NCBI GenBank assembly: GCA_039720395.1
Contig: CM077828.1
Location: 15,345,764-15,409,763 of the forward strand
Direction: 5' to 3'
DNA from: Liquidambar formosana
Lineage: Eukaryota; Streptophyta; Magnoliopsida; Saxifragales; Altingiaceae
DNA length: 64,000 bases
In this document: piece by piece, positions 58,286 through 64,000 of the stretch
Position numbering within the stretch: the first letter of the stretch is position 1
Layout of the letters: every line of letters starts with the position of its first letter
Position numbers and translations under genes: made by a program
Notes under the pieces: model-generated
The model's database searches: none
Told to the model about the DNA's origin: nothing
Seen by the model: the letters and a program-made list of their open reading frames with translations, nothing else

Positions 58286-58487
58286 TAGTAACATGCAGCT
58301 AGCTGGAGTTACTGTTGCTCATCAACTGAGAATGTTTACATTCTTAGCAAAACTAATAATAATAATATAATAATAATAATGATTACATTAGGCAGCTTCC
58401 TATTTATTTACAAGTGATGGGCTTTAAATGAAATGTGCTCTATTTCTTGGATCAGTATAATGGGCTGATTCAATCAGTACAGTTCAT

Positions 58488-58878
58488 GGGAATGGCTATT
58501 GCAACCCCCCCATTCTCATCACCTCACCCCCCATCCTTTAGGTTTTATGCAAAATACAGAAGGTTTTTCTGAAAACCGGCTGTGATATCCACTAGAAAAC
58601 ATCATTTTGAACAACTTTGTAGAAGAAAGTTTTCCCTAAATCTATTGTTTAGATATACTTTTTAGCCATTTATAGCCTTTATTTCATTTTTTGCCAAAAA
58701 GTCTACCTAAATGATAGATTTTAGAAAAAATTTCTTCTGCAAAGTTGTTCAAAATGATATTTTCTAGTGGACCAAGTGACTGGTTTTTGCAAAAACCTTT
58801 TATATTTTTCATAAAATCTTAAAAACTAAAAAGAAATGGGTGGGGTTACAAGAATGGGGGGTTGCAATAGCCGTTCCC
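58488..58878. repeat. Fold-back MITE with 9-bp target duplication, unit 2 only
   Basis: Flanks ACAGTTCAT (58,479-58,487) and ATAGTTCAT (58,879-58,887) are the duplicated target. Unit 1 at 35,868 reads ATAGTTCATACC once. Ends GGGAATGGCTATTGCAACCC and (other strand) GGGAACGGCTATTGCAACCC are almost perfect inverted repeats. It is closely related to the element at 35,087. Confidence 0.92.
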
Positions 58879-58899
58879 ATAGTTCATACCAAGTTAAGG

Positions 58900-59297
58900 G
58901 GCCTCTACTGGCATCCCAAGACTTGCTTTTCAACCCCCATTTATTTTATATTTTAAGGTTTTATAAAAAAATATAAAATGTTTTCATAAAAATTGATCAC
59001 ATAATCTATTAGAAAACGTCATTTTGAACAATTTTGTAAAAGAAAGTCTTTCAAAAATATATCGTTTAAGTGAACTTTTTAGTTATTGATGAAACAAAGA
59101 CTGTAAATGGCCAAAAAATCGACTTAAACAACAGAATTTGGAATAAATTTATTTTACAAAGTTGTTTGAAATGATGTTTTCTAATGGATAACACGTCTGG
59201 TTTTCATAAAAACTTTTTATATTTTCCAAAAAACCTTTAAGTGTAAAATAAGTGGGAGATAAAAAGCAAGTCTTCGGATGCCAATAGAGGCCCCCAA
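58900..59297. repeat. Fold-back MITE, complete copy
   Basis: Ends GGGCCTCTACTGGCATCCCA and (other strand) GGGCCTCTATTGGCATCCGA pair. The flanks CAAGTTAAG and CAAGTTAAT are a 9-bp duplication with one change. The truncated equivalent is at 35,885-36,113 in unit 1. Confidence 0.85.
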
Positions 59298-60209
59298 GTT
59301 AATTATAATGGAATGAGTTATTTTATACATGGGCCTTGGTGAATGCTTTTAAAGCTCTGATGGTGAGGAGATGCGGTGTTTTTTTTTTTTTTTTTTTAAT
59401 TTTTTTTTCCGGACATTGACAAAAAGCACTGTTTTTATAAATCCTCATGTTTTTGAATTCTTCTCCTACGTACTATCACGTCACCTTAGAAATTTGTGTT
59501 TTGTTCATTCTTAGAGGAATAAAGTCTACTGTTTAGCATTTTTTTTTAAAGAGAGACAAACACTAAAATTTTACAACATTAGGAAGTGGATCGTGCCAAT
59601 TTATAAAATTTTACAGTGTTAAATTTTTTAATAATTACCTCATCGATATGGATTTTGTTTTGAAAATGTCGACAAGTAGGTTGCAATTTTGTTTTGTTTT
59701 GGTTTTTTTTTTTGTTTTAAATTTAATATGTATATTGCAAGTTATAAGTTTGTAAAAATTGGAACACTTAAAGACAAAGTTAGTTACATAGAGTATCCTT
59801 AAGAACAAAAAGGGGAATACCAAAAAAACTCTTGCTTACTAATTGCTAATATTTTATTTAGTTATAGACTAATTTCCAATTTCCCTTTTAAAAAATTAAG
59901 AAATTTGTTAGGAATGAATAAGTCCTCTAGGGATTTTGCCCTTTGAAAAGCATGTGTTTGAGGAAAGTACATACATTTTTCTTACTTGTTAAATGGTGGA
60001 TCTTAGGTTCAAATTTATGAAAAAAACATTGTTACTCATTTGTTGATATTTAAAATCGGGTTAAGAAAATGGGTCGTATCTATCTATTGCCCAAAAACAA
60101 AAATGAAAAACAAAAGTACATTTAATGCATTCATTTTGATTGATACCGAGCCAGTGGGGGCACGTGCCCCTAGTGGCTTAAATAAAATTTTTTTTTGGGC
60201 CTAAATTAC

Positions 60210-60540
60210 TATTTGATAACCACTTTCCGAAATAATACCAAAAAAAGTAAGTTTGTAGTCCATTTTCATGCATATATACAGTCAATTTGTAATAAGTTGA
60301 CAGTAAATCCTTGTTTTGGTATTACATTAAAAATAATTACCAAAAAGTAATCTTTTCAAAGAAAAGAAAGGCTCTCTCGAGATTTTAGTTCTTCACTTCA
60401 CAAAATCATAGCACTATGCCCGCATTGAAGATAACTTCTGATTTCGCCCCTAGTCCGTATTTTAATTTTTCCCACAATGACAAAATTATTATTTTGTCTT
60501 TAATGTGTAGTTTATATCATGAAAAATATCTAAATCTAAG
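60210..60540 (-). repeat. Inverted copy of the spacer start, unit 2
   Basis: On the minus strand this matches 44,740-45,010 and 20,580-20,850. It forms the right inverted flank of TPS copy 2 together with the adjoining RLP fragment. Confidence 0.78.
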
Positions 60541-60878
60541 ATGAAGATAACGCAAATTTGAAAGATTTCCAATATGATGGGGAATCTCTTCGACAAAGGC
60601 TGCGTAGGCAAGATCGAGGTTACTCAACCTCTTGAGTGAAACCCATAAAATTTGGGATAGGCATATGCTGGAAATTGTTACGGCTTAGGTCCGGGATAGT
60701 TCAAATATTTCAAGTCAAGGCAAAGAAGGATTTAAATGACCACTCAGACACGGCTTGTCGACAATTTTAAGTAGACTAACCTTAACCTTATGTGGGCAAT
60801 AAAAGGTCAAGCTTTACGACATTGCCTGTCCGGTTGCCACAGCTTACGCTCATTCCACTTGTAACAATCTTCTCCAAA
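60541..60878 (-). pseudogene. LRR receptor-like protein fragment, unit 2 right copy
   Basis: On the minus strand it carries part of the LRRNT cap ([19 protein letters not shown]), [10 protein letters not shown] and the beginnings of two LRRs, in frames broken by small indels (for example near 60,640 and 60,715). Relative to 37,401-37,896 about 200 bases are deleted, removing the start codon, the signal peptide and most of the cap (junction near 60,878). It is a non-functional remnant. Confidence 0.8.
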
Positions 60879-60889
60879 TATATGTGGGC

Positions 60890-62256
60890 TTGCGTGCAAA
60901 GGAGGTGTCTAATCGTTGCTACAGTCACCGTACCTTAGCTTTGTTGGCTCTATTCAGTACTTTTCACCAAAAGTTTGAGTCTAAGGGCATTATAGAAAAT
61001 TAATTGCTCTTTCTGTTTATATATACGACTGCCACTATTTTGTTCTGTGATGCAATGAATGTGAACCCAAATGGGCAATATATAAACTTGAAAACCGAAG
61101 GGCAGTCATGTATATGGGTTGGAAGTTTATGATTTTACCTTTGTTAGAGCAAGGATAGAGTGGTCCTGGTAAAGTTTAAGCATCTGAAAAATTGGGGCCA
61201 CCTCCATATATACATGCATCGTCATTTCATTTTCCACTGCATCTGCATTTCCATTCCACCATTCACCTGCAAATTTATATACGCATCGGGAAATAGAGAT
61301 AAACCTCATTGTGGTATACAGCGCTGCATCTATAAGTCAATCCTTGCAATTAGATAGATTGATGAGATCAATCCAAATGTGGCTAAAAAAACATGGAATT
61401 GAAATTCCGCTCAAGTAAATTTTTTAGAATTTGGATTCTCCGCAGATTTTTTCCTTATAAGGATCTTGTAAAGTTTTTTATGATAAGCTGAATTAGTTGT
61501 TAGACATCAGGTTCAGTTATGACCTTCTGGATTTATCTTTGTTATTGTACTCCTCCCTTTGAAGGTTGTACTCAATGGACCATTGAATCCTTAAATAAAA
61601 TCAGAGTAAAGTTTTGCTAATACAGCATACCTACAAACTTCAAACTTAATATATATAGATATATATATTTATATTTATACACGCTCCCTACCTTATATAG
61701 GATAGCCCATTCTAGTGCTCGCTTTGGCATTTACTTCTTGGTACGTAATTCAGTAATTTGACTCATTGTAGTAATTTTTTTTTTTTTTTTTTTTTTTGGT
61801 GGAAAATTTCTTACTGTAATTTATCAATTAATTTTCTATAATGCCTTTAGGCTCAAAGTTTTGGTGAAAAATATTAATATATTAGAGGCAGAAAAAAAGG
61901 CTAAAGTGACTATTGCAATGATAGACATCTCGTTTGCACACAAACCCACATTTCAAACACATTCACGGAAAGGTGTTGCATGACAGGGAGAATAGGCCAT
62001 CTATCATTGTGCCAAAAGAAAAAAAAGAAAGGAGAAAAGATAAAGATAAAAAGAATGGGCTAATTAATTTGCTTTATATGCACAAAAATATAAATAAAAA
62101 ATAAAAAATCTTATGAAAGTTAAGGGGTTGTTCGGTAAACCTGAAAATTAGTTTGGTATTTTAATTTCAAGGTAAATTGCAACTATTTTACTATATATAT
62201 GGCAGAGGATGATCTAACATGATTTGTTAACAACATCATCCATAATGCATGTGCAG
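60890..62256. other. Intergenic sequence between RLP and laccase fragments, unit 2
   Basis: It matches 37,981-39,390. A T-tract lies at 61,777-61,798. No coding sequence is recognised. Confidence 0.5.
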
Positions 62257-62790
62257 ATACTTTCATCCAAACAGTCGATCACGGAAAAACTTACATGCTT
62301 CGAATCATCAATGCGGCACTCAATAATGAGCTCTACTTTACCATAGCAAACCACACATTAATGATTAATGGTTGTAGAGAGAGATTGACAAGCGAGTTGT
62401 CACATGCAACTATAAGCCTTAAGGTTCAAGATTGCCCTGCAGACCAAACCTGCAAGGGAATTGATGGCAATAGATTCTTTGCTACAATGAACAACCAATC
62501 TTTTGTTCGTCCCTTCCATTTCTATATATCTTAAAAAGCTACTACAAAAACGTCACCAATAGTGTCTACTCCTTTCAACTTTCCAGAGAAACCACCAAAT
62601 TCTTTTAATTATACTGATTTGGATCCACTCAAAGAAAACATGAATACGGAATTTGGTACAAAGCTCTTGGTGGTGCCCTATGGCACGAATTTAGAAATTG
62701 TGTTTCAGGACACATCTTTTCCCAATGTGGAGAACCATCCAATTCATGTCCATGGACACCACTTTTTCATCGTTGGAAGGGGTTCTGTAT
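62257..62790 (+). pseudogene. Laccase fragment, unit 2
   Basis: The exon after the acceptor (62,251-62,256) reads [20 protein letters not shown] and [13 protein letters not shown], then a stop near 62,532. A further frame (62,562-62,790) holds TEFGTKLLVVPYGTNLEIVF and the copper-ligand motif HPIHVHGHHFFIVG, the laccase L3-type signature near the C-terminal third. The region between the two, which in intact laccases is longer and includes the usual substrate-loop segments, is scrambled. The fragment ends with a splice-like GGTTCTGTATG and a T-rich stretch. The first copper motifs and the C-terminal L4 motif are not present, so it cannot encode an oxidase. Confidence 0.85.
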
Positions 62791-63111
62791 GAACATTTTC
62801 ATTTTCAATTTATTTTTTTTTTTTTTTTTGGTTGCGTGCTTTACAGAGGAGTGTTCATGGCTTCATGCAATCAACCTTGAAGTCGACAAATGAAAACCCC
62901 GCAAAGATAGAGTCATAGCGTTGCATCCTTGATCCTAGCCTCCTAATGTTTATTTTTTATTTTTTAAATTATCAAAAAGATATGTACACAAAAATACATA
63001 TAAAAAATACCACAATTATCAAACAGGGAGGTGGGGAAATCAACCTGGGACGAGACAAACATGCATCAAGGGGGTAACCATGCATTACCAACCACCATAT
63101 ATCCACGGAAA
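62791..63111. other. Sequence downstream of the laccase fragment, no gene
   Basis: A T-tract lies at 62,812-62,829. The stretch contains GAGTGTTCATGGCTTCATGC and TAATGTTTATTTTTTATTT but no recognisable exon. Part is missing from unit 1 (43,200-43,222). Confidence 0.45.
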
Positions 63112-63260
63112 TTGAATCCCTAGGACATGCCCTTGATGATGGCCTTCTATTTTCAGCATTAAAAAATTTCAGTCCAAGGACTAAAGATGCTTGCCTTAGT
63201 TGCCTAGCTGTTGCATCATTCCTTAATGCAAGTTTTGCATGTGCATTTGCTGACTGCAAT

Positions 63261-63299
<39 letters not shown>

Positions 63300-63440
63300 T
63301 TTATGTAGGAGAATTATCTTATATATGAGCAACATTGTTAAAGAATGCAGCCCATTAAGAAGACTACACAAAAAGGCCCCCTTACAGAAACAGAGGTATA
63401 AAAATGAAAAAACTACTACCCCATACACAGCAAATGCATT
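63112..63440 (+). repeat. Tandem-unit marker module, copy C
   Basis: It carries the same order as copies A and B: GAAATTGAATCCCTAGGACA, a (GA)n tract (63,264-63,297) and the GAGCAACATTGTTAAAGAAT tract. It is cut at about 63,439 by sequence beginning TTAGGGGTGCAACTTGG, so the RLP fragment expected next is not in view. Confidence 0.87.
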
Positions 63441-64000
63441 AGGGGTGCAACTTGGTTTGGGAAATTCTGAGGATCAGATCGTTTCGAGCAATTTGATTTG
63501 ATTCGATTTGGGATAAACAGTGTTCAGTCTGGGATTTGGGGTTTGTTTTAAAAATCGAATTTTTTTAATCCTAGGACTTGATTTAGGAGTGTTTAAAATC
63601 GTTCCGGACTGAATTCTCAAACCGAAAACCGATGATATATAATATTATATATATACTTTTAGGGAAATACTTTATATGCTGAGGGCATTTTAACGATCTC
63701 GTTAGACGTGACTATGTAATTCCAAGAAATGAAAAGGCATATCTTTTGTAGAAAATCTCTACACCTTGTGAGGAGCAAATCTTCTCAAATAAAGCTGAAA
63801 ACCATACCCATCAGTAACTCTCGTGTCAATTCTCCTTCACTTCAATAACTCTCTCCTGTCAACTCTCTTTCACTCTCTTCCTTTATTAATTATAATACAT
63901 CTCTCTTGTCCACTTTCTCTCTATTTTTCTTTACTCCCTCCTTTTTTTCTTCTCTCTCCTCTTCAAGGAATCACATCACTGACTTCCTTCTTTTGGCAAA
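63441..64000. other. Unassigned repeat-like sequence to the window end
   Basis: It begins TTAGGGGTGCAACTTGGTTT, similar to the start at 2430. The words TTTGATTTGATTCGATTTGGG and CTCAAACCGAAAACCGATG suggest a dispersed repeat. The last 150 bases are CT-rich (CTCTCTTTCACTCTCTTCCT). No gene is seen. Confidence 0.4.

Larger units (their letters stand above)
56630..60200 (+). repeat. Internal tandem duplication specific to unit 2
   Basis: A stretch starting GTAACATGCAG (56,631 and about 58,290) and running through the TTACATTAGGCAG, GGTGAATGCTTTTAAAGCTC and AAGTTATAAGTTTGTAAAAA words occurs twice (about 56,630-57,660 and 58,290-60,200). Unit 1 has it once (35,640-37,080). The second copy also holds two fold-back MITEs. 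Between the copies (57,660-58,280) lies AT-rich sequence with no match in unit 1. Confidence 0.75.

Noticed and set aside
1..64000. CRISPR array, bacterial operon, tRNA or rRNA genes
   Set aside because: Introns, LTRs, Helitrons and plant gene families show plant nuclear DNA; I found no cloverleaf or rRNA core and no regularly spaced short repeats beyond the LTR array.

Overview
This window is nuclear DNA of a flowering plant, very probably a eudicot. It is AT-rich and has introns, solo LTRs, Helitrons, MITEs, a LINE fragment and an integrated pararetrovirus. Its one intact protein-coding gene is a seven-exon TPS-a type terpene synthase. The species cannot be named from the sequence.

The backbone is a tandem segmental duplication of a unit of about 20 kb. 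The same marker module (a GA microsatellite followed by a conserved tract) starts near 867, 43,331 and 63,207, so two full units and the start of a third are present. Each unit holds, in order: the module, a plus-strand 5' fragment of an LRR receptor-like protein (RLP) gene, an AT-rich spacer, a terpene synthase gene, a LysM receptor-kinase fragment, a minus-strand RLP fragment, and a broken laccase fragment. Each terpene synthase therefore sits between inverted RLP pieces. TPS copy 1 (25,114-30,228) is open throughout and predicts 573 residues with RRx8W, RDR, DDIFD and NSE/DTE motifs in place. TPS copy 2 (48,640-53,773) keeps every exon length but has a lost splice acceptor and two nonsense codons, so it is a pseudogene.

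Unit 1 is swollen by an 18-kb block (about 2,590-20,545). This is a decayed endogenous caulimovirid with the order coat protein and zinc knuckle, movement protein, protease, RT/RNase H, 3' ORFs and promoter. That order matches cavemoviruses and solendoviruses better than petuviruses, florendoviruses or badnaviruses. It is flanked by inverted copies of its own leader, each with a tRNA-Met primer site. The protease region is split by an 8-kb nest (a MULE-like element holding an LTR-type element, which in turn holds a CACTA-like element and a 2.2-kb solo LTR). RNase H is split by a Helitron array.

Because the two units serve as filled and empty sites for each other, many insertions can be delimited to the base: two related solo LTRs (5-bp duplications), Helitrons inserted between A and T, hAT elements (8-bp duplications) and fold-back MITEs (9-bp duplications). 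These all post-date the segmental duplication. The rest of the window is AT-rich intergenic sequence in which I see no gene.
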